Origin: Bog-756 sp963704585
Lineage (GTDB): Bacteria > Actinomycetota > Acidimicrobiia > Acidimicrobiales > RAAP-2
Assembly: GCA_963704585.1 (NCBI GenBank)
Contig: OY969919.1
Span: forward strand, 1,612,001-1,676,000
DNA: 64,000 bases
Direction of reading: 5' to 3'
This document shows positions 27,759 through 36,476 of this stretch, piece after piece (position 1 is the first letter of the stretch; every line of letters begins with the position of its first letter). A model generated the notes under the pieces. It did no database searches, was not told the DNA's origin, and saw only the letters and a program-made list of their open reading frames with translations. Made by a program: the position numbers and the translations under genes.

Positions 27759-28918
27759 TGGCCCATGCCGACGCCCTGCGCGCGCTGCAGGTCCTTGCCT
27801 TCGGTCTGGAGTGCCGGGGCGACCATGACCTCCGCCTTCTGGAACTCCTTGACCGTCTCGTAGCCGCAGGTGGCCATCGCGGTGCGCAGTGCGCCGAAGA
27901 GGTTCATGCGCCCGTCGTTCTCGTGGGCGGGGCCGAGGAGGATCTCGCGGAGGGTGCCGCGGGTGGTCGTCGCGACCCGCGCGCCACGCGGCAGGGTCGG
28001 ATGGAAGGTGGCCATGCCCCAGTGGTAGCCGCGAGCCGGCGCCTCGACGGCCGAGGACAGCGGCGAACCGAGCATCACCGCGTCTGCGCCGCACGCGACG
28101 GCCTTCGCGATGTCGCCCCCCTTGGACATGCCGCCGTCCGCGATCACATGGCAGTACACGCCCGTCTCGTCGAGGTGGCGCATCCGCGCGCCGGCCACGT
28201 CGGCGATGGCGGTCGCCTGCGGCACGCCGATCCCGAGGACGCCGCGCGTCGTGCACGCGTTGCCCGGACCGACGCCGACGAGGACCCCGACGGCTCCGGT
28301 CCGCATGAGGTGGAGTCCGGCCTGGTAGGAGGCGCAGCCGCCGACGATGACCGGGATCTCGTACTCGCGGATGAACCGCTTGAGGTTGAGGGGCTCGACC
28401 GACTTCGAGACGTGCTCGGCGGAGACGACCGTCCCCTGGATGACGAGCAGGTCGAGCTCGGCGGCGAGAAGGGTGGCGGCGTAGGCCTGGGTCCGCTGCG
28501 GGGTCACCGACGCGGCGGTGGTGATCCCGGCGGCCTTGAGCTCGCGGATCCGCTCGCCCACGAGCTCGAGCTTCACGGGCTCGGAGTACATCGCCTGCAT
28601 ACGGGCGGTCGCCTTCTCCGCGGGCAGCTCGCGGATCTCGTCGAACAGCGGGGTCGGGTCCTCGTAGCGGGTCCAGAGGCCCTCGAGGTTCAAGACCCCG
28701 AGGCCGCCGAGACGGCCGATCTCGATGGCCGTCTGCGGGCTCACCACCCCGTCCATCGCGGCGGCCATGAGCGGCAGCTCGAAGCGGTAGGCGTCGATCT
28801 CCCAGCTGATGTCGACGTCCTCGGGATCGCGGGTCCGGCGGCTCGGCACGATCGCGATGTCGTCGAACCCGTAGGCCCTCCGCCCCGCCTTGAAGATGCC
28901 GATTTCGATGTCAGCCAC
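27755..28918 (-). CDS. guaB3: GuaB3-family IMP dehydrogenase-related protein
   Basis: A 387-residue TIM-barrel protein matching actinobacterial GuaB3 (Rv3410c type). It lacks the CBS-domain insert of true IMPDH. Seen are the AYGFDDIAIVPS opening, LPLMAAAMDGVVS, the catalytic-loop Cys in GPGNACTTRGVLG, and CHVIADGGMSKGGDI. Its exact activity in this lineage is unclear: IMPDH-like, or GMP-reductase-like as reported for some GuaB3 proteins. The GTG start at 28918 is coupled downstream to guaA. Confidence 0.9.
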   Translation of the reverse strand: MADIEIGIFKAGRRAYGFDDIAIVPSRRTRDPEDVDISWEIDAYRFELPLMAAAMDGVVSPQTAIEIGRLGGLGVLNLEGLWTRYEDPTPLFDEIRELPAEKATARMQAMYSEPVKLELVGERIRELKAAGITTAASVTPQRTQAYAATLLAAELDLLVIQGTVVSAEHVSKSVEPLNLKRFIREYEIPVIVGGCASYQAGLHLMRTGAVGVLVGVGPGNACTTRGVLGIGVPQATAIADVAGARMRHLDETGVYCHVIADGGMSKGGDIAKAVACGADAVMLGSPLSSAVEAPARGYHWGMATFHPTLPRGARVATTTRGTLREILLGPAHENDGRMNLFGALRTAMATCGYETVKEFQKAEVMVAPALQTEGKDLQRAQGVGMGH

Positions 28919-29137
28919 GTGTCAGCCTCCGTCCCGTTTGCGCCCTGTCGACTCCCCCTTGACCGGTCTCGGCTCCGACACTGCGACGATCGGCCATCCC
29001 ACACGATACCGCCTGTGCCCCGTCCGACAGGCCCGGTTTCGGGCCGTCCGAGCTGCTGCCGCGGGCCGTCCGCGGGATCCTGTGCCGCCGCGCGTGCGGC
29101 CTGTCGGTCGAGCCGGCCGGACGCGCGGCGGCACCGG

Positions 29138-29917
29138 TCAGTGCGGCACGCGTCGGGCCGGGCTCGGTACCCCGAGGACGAGACAGAGCAGGTCGGTGAG
29201 GACGCGGGCGGTCGCGCCCCAGATCGTCTGGCCCCCGGCCGAGTAGAACCAGACCGGGAACTCCGCGCCCTCCACGCCGCCGGTGCCGATGCGGCCGGGC
29301 ACCGCCCAGAGCTCCTCCGCGAAGACACCGTCGGCGACGAGCTCGCGGAGCGCGACGTCGAAGACCGCGGCGACCTCCGCCGGCGCCGGATCGACCGTCG
29401 GGCGGGCAGCGGCGACCGCGACGACGGGCACCATGAGGGTGTTCGACGAGACGGTCGGCATCGCGGTGAGCTGGCCGAGCACGGTGATCCCCGACCTGTC
29501 CAGGCCGACCTCCTCCCTCGCCTCCCGCAGCGCACCCTCGACGACGGTCTCCCCGGTGTCGAGCCGTCCTCCCGGGAAGGCGACCTCGCCCTGGTGGTAC
29601 CGGAGCTCGGCCGAGCGCACGGTGAGCAGCACGCGGGCCTCGCCGTCCTCCTCGAAGAGGAGGACGAGGACCGCCGCGGGGCGCGCTCCCGGATCGACCG
29701 AGGCGAACGAGCGGACGAACTCGGCCACCTCGGCTGCGGTCGCCGTGTGGTCGTCCGTCGTGTCGCGCGCGGCGACGACCTTCTGCACGGCGGCGAGCGG
29801 GATCGACGCACGCTGCGCAGGGTCGAGCCCGGCCCATGGCGCGGGCCCGCCGGGCCGGTGGGCGGGCGGTCGGGGGATGACCTGCGGCCCGCGGCGGTGG
29901 AGGGGAAGGGTCGACAT
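29138..29917 (-). CDS. NUDIX hydrolase (probable CoA pyrophosphatase type)
   Basis: A 259-residue protein with the nudix box in GGRLDTGETVVEGALREA followed by REEVGLD, and LRYHQGEVAFPGG just before it, as in CoA-diphosphatase nudix enzymes (the NuCoA-like signature LR..GEVAFPGG). Function would be hydrolysis of CoA or related pyrophosphates. ATG 29917 was chosen because TAGTCT stands 8 bases upstream; longer in-frame starts reach into the divergent promoter region. Confidence 0.82.
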   Translation of the reverse strand: MSTLPLHRRGPQVIPRPPAHRPGGPAPWAGLDPAQRASIPLAAVQKVVAARDTTDDHTATAAEVAEFVRSFASVDPGARPAAVLVLLFEEDGEARVLLTVRSAELRYHQGEVAFPGGRLDTGETVVEGALREAREEVGLDRSGITVLGQLTAMPTVSSNTLMVPVVAVAAARPTVDPAPAEVAAVFDVALRELVADGVFAEELWAVPGRIGTGGVEGAEFPVWFYSAGGQTIWGATARVLTDLLCLVLGVPSPARRVPH

Positions 29918-29925
29918 CGGTTCCG

Positions 29926-29931
29926 AGACTA
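29926..29931 (-). promoter_or_regulatory. putative -10 box (TAGTCT) for the nudix gene
   Basis: TAGTCT is 8 bases before ATG 29917 with no ribosome-binding site, a leaderless arrangement. A TAGCAT box on the plus strand (29992-29997) may serve the divergent ybjQ gene. Confidence 0.45.
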
Positions 29932-30040
29932 CGGGCCGGCCGTCCGCGCCGATGCGGCCGGGAGGAGACGCCGCAGACGCGCCCTCGTCGCTAGCATGCG
30001 GCCGGACGGCGCACGCGACGGGCGTAAGGCGATCCGGGAA

Positions 30041-30084
30041 GAGCGCGATGAGCGAGCCCGGGAGGAGCGCGATGAGCGAGCCCG
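30041..30084 (+). repeat. two 20-base direct copies spaced 24 bases apart at the ybjQ start
   Basis: Each copy holds GAGCGCG, an ATG and SEP codons, so the translation initiation site is duplicated in frame (period 8 codons). Confidence 0.8.
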
Positions 30085-30434
30085 AAGTGACCGGGGTGAC
30101 CGAGTCGCAGTTTCCGATCACGACCGCACTCACCTTTCCCGGGTGGGAGGTCGAGCGCAGCCTCGGGATGGCTTTTGGTGTCGTGGTCCGCTCGACGGGC
30201 GCGGCCAAGGGATTCACCGCCGGTTTCCGCGCGCTCGCCGGGGGCGAGGTGACCCAGTACACCAAGCTCCTCGAGGACAGCCGGCGGCATGCGCTCGACC
30301 GCATGATCGAGAACGCCCGACTGATGGGGGCCAACGCGGTGATCCAGTTCCGATTCGACTCGTCGGAGATCGGTCAGTCCCTGACCGAGATCGTCGCCTA
30401 CGGCACCGCGGTCGTCGTGGGCGAGCAGGCCTGA
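30072..30434 (+). CDS. YbjQ/UPF0145-family protein
   Basis: A 120-residue protein with the YbjQ (putative heavy-metal-binding) fold: GMAFGVVVRSTGAAKGFTAG, TQYTKLLEDSRRHALDRMI, ARLMGANAVIQFRFDSS, and an EIVAYGTAVVV strand. The family is a pentamer-forming domain of uncertain function. A 24-base direct repeat (30041-30060 and 30065-30084) duplicates the initiation region, giving in-frame ATGs at 30048 and 30072. The second has the stronger GGAGGAG and was chosen. Confidence 0.78.
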   Translation: MSEPEVTGVTESQFPITTALTFPGWEVERSLGMAFGVVVRSTGAAKGFTAGFRALAGGEVTQYTKLLEDSRRHALDRMIENARLMGANAVIQFRFDSSEIGQSLTEIVAYGTAVVVGEQA

Positions 30435-30450
30435 CGGAGATCGAGCCCTC

Positions 30451-30675
30451 GTGCTCGCCGTCGTGATCGTGGTCGTGCTCGGCGTCGCCGTCGTGGTGGC
30501 GGTGGCGATCAGCCTCTTCGTGCGTCGGCACGGCGAGTCGGACGCACCCGGGGCCGGCTGGCGGCCGCCCGACGAGCGGTTCGTCGACCCGTCGACCGAC
30601 CGCCACATGCGCGTCTGGCTCGACGCGGCCGGCGACCGCCACTACGTGGAGGACCACCCGGAGTCGCTGACATGA
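30451..30675 (+). CDS. small single-pass membrane protein
   Basis: A 74-residue protein: residues 2-23 are almost all Val/Ala/Ile/Leu (one transmembrane helix), followed by a basic VRRH stop-transfer and a soluble tail (RHMRVWLDAAGDRHYVE). GTG 30451 lies 17 bases after the ybjQ stop, so the two are probably co-transcribed. No family is recognised. Confidence 0.55.
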   Translation: MLAVVIVVVLGVAVVVAVAISLFVRRHGESDAPGAGWRPPDERFVDPSTDRHMRVWLDAAGDRHYVEDHPESLT

Positions 30676-30710
30676 GCCGAACGGTCACGCCGGGCACCCC
30701 CGCACAGCAC

Positions 30711-30738
30711 GATGGCCGGGCCCGAAGGCCCGGCCATC
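30711..30738. terminator. strong 12-bp hairpin between convergent genes
   Basis: A perfect 12-bp GC-rich stem (GATGGCCGGGCC) with a CGAA tetraloop lies between the small membrane protein gene and the groEL stop, and could end transcription from both sides. There is no U-run, as is common in high-GC actinobacteria. Confidence 0.6.
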
Positions 30739-30760
30739 GCCATCAGGTCGTCGGACCTGA

Positions 30761-32422
30761 CTACATCATCCCGCCCATGCCTCCCATACCGCCCATGCCG
30801 CCGCCCATCGCCGCAGCGGCCGCGGCGGCCGCGGCCGGATCCGGCTTCTCGGGCTTGTCGGCGACGAGCGCCTCGGTCGTAAGCAGCAGGCCCGCGATGG
30901 ACGCCGCGTTCTGCAGCGCGGAGCGGGTGACCTTCGCCGGGTCGATGACACCGGCCTTCACCAGGTCGACCAGCTCGCCCGTGTTCGCGTCGAGCCCGAT
31001 CGAGCCCGTCTCGGCCTCGACCTGACGAACGAAGACGGTGCCCTCGAGCCCCGCGTTGTCGGCGATCGACTTGAGCGGAGCGGAGAGCGCCTCGGCCACG
31101 ATCGACGCACCGGTCGCCTCGTCGCCCTCGAGGCTGGCCACCATCTTGAGCGCGGCGTCGCGGGCCCGGATCAGCGCGGTCCCGCCGCCGGCCACGATGC
31201 CCTCTTCGACGGCGGCACGAGTTGCGGAGAGCGCGTCCTCGATGCGGTGCTTCTTCTCCTTGAGCTCGACCTCGGTGGCCGCGCCGACCTTCACGACCGC
31301 GACGCCGCCGGCCAGCTTGGCGAGCCGCTCCTGGAGCTTCTCGCGGTCCCAGTCGGAGTCGGTGTCCTCGATCTCGCGCTTGATCTGCGCGACCCGGCCC
31401 TTGACCTCGTCCTCGTCGCCACCACCCTCGACGATCGTCGTGTCGTCCTTGGTGATGATCACGCGGCGGGCCTTGCCGAGCAGGTCCACGGTGGTCGAAT
31501 CGAGCTTGAGGCCGATCTCCTCGGAGATCACCTGCGCACCGGTGAGGACGGCCATGTCCTGGAGCATCGCCTTGCGGCGCTCGCCGAAGCCGGGGGCCTT
31601 GACAGCGACGGAGGTGAACGTGCCGCGGATCTTGTTGACCACCAGGGTGGCGAGGGCCTCGCCCTCGACGTCCTCGGCGATCACCAGCAGCGGCTTGCCC
31701 GTCTGCATGACCTTCTCGAGCACCGGCACGAGATCGTGGACGGCGCTGATCTTCTGGTTGGCGAAGAGGATGAGCGGCTCGTCGAGCACGGCTTCCTGCC
31801 GCTCGGCGTCGGTCACGAAGTACGGCGAGAGGAAGCCCTTGTCGAACTGCATGCCCTCGGTGAACTCGAGGTCGATGCCGAACGTGTTGGACTCCTCGAC
31901 GGTGACCGTGCCGTCCTTGCCGACCCGGTCGATCGCGTCCGCGAGGACCTCGCCGATCGCAGGGTCGGCCGCCGAGATGGACGCGACCTGTGCGATCTCG
32001 GTCTTCGAGTCGATGTCCTTCGCCTGCTCCTGGATCGAGGCGACCGACGCGGCGACCGCTTTGTCGATCCCCTTGCGCAGGGACATCGGGTTCGCTCCGG
32101 CCGCGACGTTCCGCAGTCCCTGGCGGATGAGGGCCTGGGCGAGCACCGTGGCGGTGGTGGTCCCGTCACCGGCGACGTCGTTCGTCTTGGTGGCGACCTC
32201 CTTCACGAGCTGCGCGCCCATGTTCTCGAAGACGTCTTCGAGCTCGACCTCGCGGGCGATGGACACGCCGTCGTTGGTGATGGTCGGCGCACCGAACTTC
32301 TTCTCGATGACCACGTTGCGGCCCTTCGGGCCGAGGGTCACCTTGACGGTGTCGGCGAGCTTGTTGACCCCGGCCTCGAGGCCGCGGCGCGCCGCTTCGT
32401 CGAACTTGAGGATCTTGGGCAT
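30761..32422 (-). CDS. groEL: 60-kDa chaperonin
   Basis: A 553-residue ATP-driven folding chamber subunit. It shows KFGAPTITNDGVSIARE, DVAGDGTTTATVLAQ (ATP binding), ARRVIITKDDTTIVEGGG and GTALIRA, and the C-terminal Gly-Met repeat (GGMGGMGGMGGMM) found in folding-competent GroELs. The ATG shares one base with the groES stop. It is regulated with groES by the CIRCE operator upstream. Confidence 0.98.
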   Translation of the reverse strand: MPKILKFDEAARRGLEAGVNKLADTVKVTLGPKGRNVVIEKKFGAPTITNDGVSIAREVELEDVFENMGAQLVKEVATKTNDVAGDGTTTATVLAQALIRQGLRNVAAGANPMSLRKGIDKAVAASVASIQEQAKDIDSKTEIAQVASISAADPAIGEVLADAIDRVGKDGTVTVEESNTFGIDLEFTEGMQFDKGFLSPYFVTDAERQEAVLDEPLILFANQKISAVHDLVPVLEKVMQTGKPLLVIAEDVEGEALATLVVNKIRGTFTSVAVKAPGFGERRKAMLQDMAVLTGAQVISEEIGLKLDSTTVDLLGKARRVIITKDDTTIVEGGGDEDEVKGRVAQIKREIEDTDSDWDREKLQERLAKLAGGVAVVKVGAATEVELKEKKHRIEDALSATRAAVEEGIVAGGGTALIRARDAALKMVASLEGDEATGASIVAEALSAPLKSIADNAGLEGTVFVRQVEAETGSIGLDANTGELVDLVKAGVIDPAKVTRSALQNAASIAGLLLTTEALVADKPEKPDPAAAAAAAAAMGGGMGGMGGMGGMM

Positions 32423-32715
32423 TACTTGGTCACCTTCGCCAGGACGTCACGGCTCGAGAGGATGAGCAGGTCCTCGCCGTCCGTGGTGATCTCCGTGCCG
32501 CCGTACTTCGAGTAGACGACGGTGTCCCCGACCTTCAGGTCGAGGGGGATGAGCTCGCCGGTGGCCTCGGCGCGGCGGCCGGGTCCGACGGCCAGGACCT
32601 CACCCTGCTGGGGCTTCTCCTTGGCCGTGTCGGGGATGACCAGGCCGGACGCGGTGGTCTCCTCGGACTCGCCGGGGCGGACGACGATGCGGTCGTCGAG
32701 GGGCTGCAGACTCAT
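32422..32715 (-). CDS. groES: 10-kDa co-chaperonin
   Basis: A 97-residue lid of the GroEL chamber: LQPLDDRIVVRP opening, the mobile-loop equivalent SEETTASGLVIPDTAKEKPQ, and VGDTVVYSKYGGTEI. AGGAGG lies 8 bases before ATG 32715, and a CIRCE element lies 26 bases upstream. Confidence 0.98.
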   Translation of the reverse strand: MSLQPLDDRIVVRPGESEETTASGLVIPDTAKEKPQQGEVLAVGPGRRAEATGELIPLDLKVGDTVVYSKYGGTEITTDGEDLLILSSRDVLAKVTK

Positions 32716-32740
32716 GGGATCGGCCTCCTGTGGCAGGGGT

Positions 32741-32767
32741 TTAGCAGTCGCGGTTTGAGAGTGCTAA
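32741..32767 (-). promoter_or_regulatory. CIRCE operator (HrcA binding site)
   Basis: TTAGCAGTC, nine bases, GAGTGCTAA: one mismatch to the canonical TTAGCACTC-N9-GAGTGCTAA. Placed just upstream of groES it predicts HrcA repression and heat induction. hrcA itself is not in the window. Confidence 0.93.
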
Positions 32768-32861
32768 CGATACCGGTCCCCGCAGGGTTTGGCAACCGGG
32801 CCCGCCGAGTGCCAGCACCGCCCATCCGACCCCGGCTGCGTCCGCATCGCCCGGGCGGCGC

Positions 32862-33893
32862 TCATCGAGTCGTCGTGAGCGCGAGGTTGGGATCGGCCCC
32901 GAGGTCGGCCGGGCTCGGCCCGCCGTGGGTGAGCCGCCACCACCCCGCGGCCGCGACCATGGCCGCGTTGTCGGTGCAGAGGTCGCGGCCGGGAAGGTAC
33001 GCATCGATCCCGTCCTCCGCACACACCTCGGCGATGCGGCGCCGCAGGAGGGCGTTGGCCGCCACGCCACCGGCCAGGCAGATCGCACGCGCTCCGACCT
33101 CCTCGGCGGCACGGCGCGCTCGGGCGACCAGCACGTCGACGACCGCCGCCCGGAACGACGCGGCCACGTCGTCGGTCGCGGACTCGGGGTGCTTGCGGAC
33201 CGCGTGCACGACCGAGGTCTTGAGCCCGCTGAAGGAGAAGTCGTACCCGTCGCCCGGCAGCGAGCGCGGGAACGCGAAGGCGGTGGGATCGCCGTCCTCC
33301 GCGGCCCGGTCGATGGCCGGTCCCCCCGGGTAGCCGAGACCGAGGAAGCGCGCGACCTTGTCGAACGCCTCCCCGGCCGCGTCGTCGATCGTGCGGCCGA
33401 GCACGCGGTAGCTGCCTGGGGCGTCGACCTCCAGCAGGAGGGTGTGGCCACCGGAGACCAGCAGCACGACGAGCGGCCAGCCGCGGTCGCCCGGCTCGAG
33501 GAGCGAGGCGAAGAGGTGGGCCTCGAGATGGTTGACCCCGACGAGCGGCACCCCCCAGGCGAACGAGAGCGCCTTCGCCTCGGCGAGGCCGACCAGGAGC
33601 GAGCCGATGAGGCCCGGTCCGTGGGTCACCGCGACCGCGTCGATACCGGTGCCAGACGCATCGCTGCCGGCCTGCGCGAGGGCGTCTGCGAGCACCGGGG
33701 TCAGCAGCTCGAGGTGGGCGCGTCCGGCGAGCTCGGGGACGACGCCGCCGTAGCGCGCGTGCACGTCGATCTGGCTGCTCACGACCGAGGAGACGATCGA
33801 GACGCCGCCGTCGACGACCGCGGCCGCGGTCTCGTCGCAGGAGGTCTCGATCCCGAGGACGCGACGGACCGGTCGGGCGGGCGCGGCGGGCAT
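32862..33893 (-). CDS. tsaD: tRNA N6-adenosine threonylcarbamoyltransferase
   Basis: A 343-residue catalytic subunit for t6A37 on ANN-decoding tRNAs, working with TsaB and TsaE encoded just upstream. It has the opening VLGIETSCDETAAAVV, the metal-binding NHLEAHLFAS (HxExH), LLVSGGHTLLLEV, SFSGLKTSVV and CLAGGVAANALLR. ATG 33893 has TAGGGT 8 bases upstream, so it can be made from its own leaderless mRNA. Confidence 0.96.
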   Translation of the reverse strand: MPAAPARPVRRVLGIETSCDETAAAVVDGGVSIVSSVVSSQIDVHARYGGVVPELAGRAHLELLTPVLADALAQAGSDASGTGIDAVAVTHGPGLIGSLLVGLAEAKALSFAWGVPLVGVNHLEAHLFASLLEPGDRGWPLVVLLVSGGHTLLLEVDAPGSYRVLGRTIDDAAGEAFDKVARFLGLGYPGGPAIDRAAEDGDPTAFAFPRSLPGDGYDFSFSGLKTSVVHAVRKHPESATDDVAASFRAAVVDVLVARARRAAEEVGARAICLAGGVAANALLRRRIAEVCAEDGIDAYLPGRDLCTDNAAMVAAAGWWRLTHGGPSPADLGADPNLALTTTR

Positions 33894-33901
33894 CGTCGCC
33901 G

Positions 33902-33907
33902 ACCCTA
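33902..33907 (-). promoter_or_regulatory. putative -10 box (TAGGGT) for tsaD
   Basis: TAGGGT stands 8 bases before the tsaD ATG, in the 99-base gap after rimI. Confidence 0.45.
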
Positions 33908-33992
33908 CCGGAGGCCCCGGCACCGGCGACCGGGCACGACCTCGCGCCGCGTGCGACCGGGCACCACCGTTCCGGGCCACCGGAGCGGCGGT

Positions 33993-34547
33993 TCAGAGCC
34001 GGGTCTCGACCGCGTGGTCGACGGCGAGCGACGCCTCGATCGCGGAGAGGCGTTCGCCGTACTCGCCGCCGTCGATGTCGCGGGCCCACATGATGAGCGC
34101 GTCCTCGCCCCCGGGGTAGTACTGCGGACGCACCCCGACCGGCGCGAGCCCGAACTGCTCGTAGAGGGCGAGCGCGGCAGCATTCCCGACCCGGACCTCG
34201 AGGGTGAGGTGGCGCGCGCCGCGGGCGAGCGCGACGCGGGTGAGGTCGGCGACGAGCACGCTACCGAGCCCACGGCCCTGCCACCCGGGGTCGACCGCGA
34301 TGTTGTTCACGTGGGCCTCGTCGTCGACGAACATCAGTCCGGCGAAGCCGACGAGACGACGGCCGACCCACGCCGCGCGGTACGCGCGGGAGCGCCGCTG
34401 CACGAGCTCCTCGCGGAAGAGCCGCAGCGACCACGGCTCGGGGAAGACCGCCCGTTCGATGCGGAGGACCGCGTCGAGGTCGCGGGCGCGCAGCGGCGCG
34501 ACGACGACGGCGAGGCGATCGCTCCCGGGCGGCACCTCCCGGCTCAC
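33993..34547 (-). CDS. rimI: ribosomal protein S18-alanine N-acetyltransferase (GNAT)
   Basis: A 184-residue GNAT acetyltransferase: FPEPWSLRLFREEL, HVNNIAVDPGWQGRGLGSVL (acetyl-CoA P-loop QGRGLG), LTLEVRVGNAAALALYEQFG. Its position between tsaB and tsaD is the standard context for RimI. The GTG start overlaps the tsaB stop (GTGA). A tail of about 30 residues after the GNAT core is lineage-specific. Confidence 0.9.
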   Translation of the reverse strand: MSREVPPGSDRLAVVVAPLRARDLDAVLRIERAVFPEPWSLRLFREELVQRRSRAYRAAWVGRRLVGFAGLMFVDDEAHVNNIAVDPGWQGRGLGSVLVADLTRVALARGARHLTLEVRVGNAAALALYEQFGLAPVGVRPQYYPGGEDALIMWARDIDGGEYGERLSAIEASLAVDHAVETRL

Positions 34548-35326
34548 CCGGCAGCGCCGCCGGGGCGCTGCTCCCAGTGGATGCGGGCGTCGGCGTGGCG
34601 CCGGTAGTCGGGCACGAGGTCGGCGGCACCGGCCGGCGCCTCACCCGCCTCGAGGCGGGCGAGCGCGAGCCGTCCGAGCGCAGCGGGCGGTGGCGACGAC
34701 AGCGTCGCGGCGATCGAGAGGTCCGCGCCGGGGACGGCGCCCAGCAGCTCGCGGTAGCGGACCGCCCCGTCCCCGACGAGCAGGACCGAGCCCGCCTCGT
34801 CCACCTCCTTGGCGAGCCATCCGGCGAGCGCCTCGGGCGCGAGCGGGTCGGCGCGGTCGTCGCGCACCACCGCCGGGTCGACCACCGACCGGCCGGTGTC
34901 GCCCCCGGGCGTGCCGTCGTCCTCGTCGAAGCGGTAGGCCGCGGCGAAGACCTCGCCACGGCGCGCGTCGACCACGGCGAGGACCCGCCGAGAGTGCTCG
35001 TCGCCGGCCCGCCCGAGGGCCGCGGCGGCGAGGGTGTCGAGGCTGCTCACACCCACGACGCCGATGCCGAGCGCGAATGCGAGGGCCTTGGCCGTCCCCA
35101 CGCCCACCCGCAGTCCGGTGAAGAGCCCCGGCCCGACGTCGACCGCGACGGCCCCGAGATCGGACACCGTGCAGCCCGCGAGCGCGCAGACCTCTTCGAT
35201 CGCCGGGAGGAGGAGCTCGGCATGGGCGCGGCCGCCCAGGTGGACGCGCTCGGCGGCGCCCGCGCCGTCGCGGATGAGCGCGGCGCCGACCGCGTCGGTC
35301 GCGGTCTCGATCGCGAGCAGGTTCAC
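34544..35326 (-). CDS. tsaB: t6A biosynthesis dimerisation subunit
   Basis: A 260-residue ASKHA-fold partner of TsaD: LLAIETATDAVGAAL opening, GPGLFTGLRVGVGTAKALA, VDARRGEVFAAAYR. GTG 35326 overlaps the tsaE stop (GTGA) and is preferred over ATG 35341, which would overlap tsaE further. Confidence 0.93.
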   Translation of the reverse strand: MNLLAIETATDAVGAALIRDGAGAAERVHLGGRAHAELLLPAIEEVCALAGCTVSDLGAVAVDVGPGLFTGLRVGVGTAKALAFALGIGVVGVSSLDTLAAAALGRAGDEHSRRVLAVVDARRGEVFAAAYRFDEDDGTPGGDTGRSVVDPAVVRDDRADPLAPEALAGWLAKEVDEAGSVLLVGDGAVRYRELLGAVPGADLSIAATLSSPPPAALGRLALARLEAGEAPAGAADLVPDYRRHADARIHWEQRPGGAAG

Positions 35327-35859
35327 CGGTCGGCCGCCCATGGCGCGAGGGCGGCAGTGAGCGCCTGCCAACGCCCCTTCCAGATGGGTCCCGACGCCGA
35401 CACCGTGACGGTGCGGCGATCGTCGTGGTCGCCCGGATCGAGGCGGACGGTGAGCGCGTCGCGGCCAATCACCGGCTCGGCGACGTCGCCCCACTCGACG
35501 AGCGCGACGCCACCGTCTTCGGCGAGCTCACCGAGCCCGAGGTCGACGACCTCCTGCAGCGAGTCGAGGCGGTAGACGTCGGCGTGCACGAGCACGCGCG
35601 GCCCGGCTCCGCGGCCGGGCAGCGGGTACTGGCGGACCAGGGTGAACGTCGGGCTCGTGACCGGCTCGTCGACGCCGAGCTCCCGCCCGGCACCCTGGGC
35701 GAAGGTCGTCTTGCCCGCGCCGAGACCGCCGACCAGGAGGACCACGTCGCCCGCGCGGCAGTGCGCGACCAGCGCCGCCGCAAGCGCCCTCGTCCCCTCG
35801 GCACCCTCGGTCGACGCCACGATCGGCGCGACGGTCCCCGTCCCGCTCACCCGCTCCAT
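35323..35859 (-). CDS. tsaE: t6A biosynthesis ATPase
   Basis: A 178-residue P-loop ATPase that drives turnover of the TsaBD complex: GGLGAGKTTFAQG (Walker A), SPTFTLVRQY, HADVYRLDS, and the VEWGD motif typical of TsaE. The start overlaps the end of the udg gene by 13 bases. Confidence 0.94.
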   Translation of the reverse strand: MERVSGTGTVAPIVASTEGAEGTRALAAALVAHCRAGDVVLLVGGLGAGKTTFAQGAGRELGVDEPVTSPTFTLVRQYPLPGRGAGPRVLVHADVYRLDSLQEVVDLGLGELAEDGGVALVEWGDVAEPVIGRDALTVRLDPGDHDDRRTVTVSASGPIWKGRWQALTAALAPWAADR

Positions 35860-36416
35860 CCCATGAGCTGCTTCGCCCGGATCAGGTCGGCGCGCATCTC
35901 GGCGACGACCACGCCGCCCGAGCGGAGGGCCGCCGCGGGGTGGTAGGTCGGGACGAGGTGCCACTCGCCCATGTCGTAGGCGTGCCCGCGCACCGAGGTG
36001 ATCCCGCGGTCGGTGTCGAGGAGGAGCTTGGTCGCGAAGTTCCCGAGGGTCACCACGACCTTCGGGCCGATGATCAGGAGCTGCGCGTCGAGGAAGGGCC
36101 GGCACGCCGCGATCTCCTCCGCACGGGGATCGCGGTTGTCGGGCGGGCGGCACTTGACGACGTTCGCGATGTAGCAGCGCGAACGGTCGATGCCGAGCTC
36201 TTCGAGCATGATCCGGTCGAGGAGCTTGCCCGAGCGGCCGACGAACGGCTCCCCCTGGAGGTCCTCCTCGCGGCCGGGACCCTCGCCCACGAAGACGAGC
36301 TCGGCATCGGGATCGCCGACGCCGAAGACGACCTGGGTCCGGCCCTCGGCCAGCGGGCACCTGGTGCACCCGGACGCGTCGCGGGCGAGCTCGGCCAGTT
36401 CGGCGCCGGATCCCAC
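35847..36416 (-). CDS. udg: type 4 uracil-DNA glycosylase (Fe-S)
   Basis: A 189-residue enzyme that excises uracil from DNA. It has the family 4 motif VGEGPGREEDLQGEPFVGRS, the downstream HPAAALR motif, and four cysteines for a 4Fe-4S cluster (CTRC near the N-terminus, then CYIANVVKC with CRPPDNRDP context). GTG 36416 was chosen because TACCAT lies 6 bases upstream. Its position in the alr-tsaE interval is an addition to the usual actinobacterial order. Confidence 0.9.
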   Translation of the reverse strand: MGSGAELAELARDASGCTRCPLAEGRTQVVFGVGDPDAELVFVGEGPGREEDLQGEPFVGRSGKLLDRIMLEELGIDRSRCYIANVVKCRPPDNRDPRAEEIAACRPFLDAQLLIIGPKVVVTLGNFATKLLLDTDRGITSVRGHAYDMGEWHLVPTYHPAAALRSGGVVVAEMRADLIRAKQLMGWSG

Positions 36417-36422
36417 GGGCGC

Positions 36423-36428
36423 ATGGTA
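36423..36428 (-). promoter_or_regulatory. putative -10 box (TACCAT) for udg
   Basis: TACCAT stands 6 bases before GTG 36416, in the 60-base gap after alr. A leaderless start is possible. Confidence 0.35.
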
Positions 36429-36476
36429 CCGGCCGGTCCTGCGACCGTCGGTTGGGGACCTGCGTCGATGCGGCGG

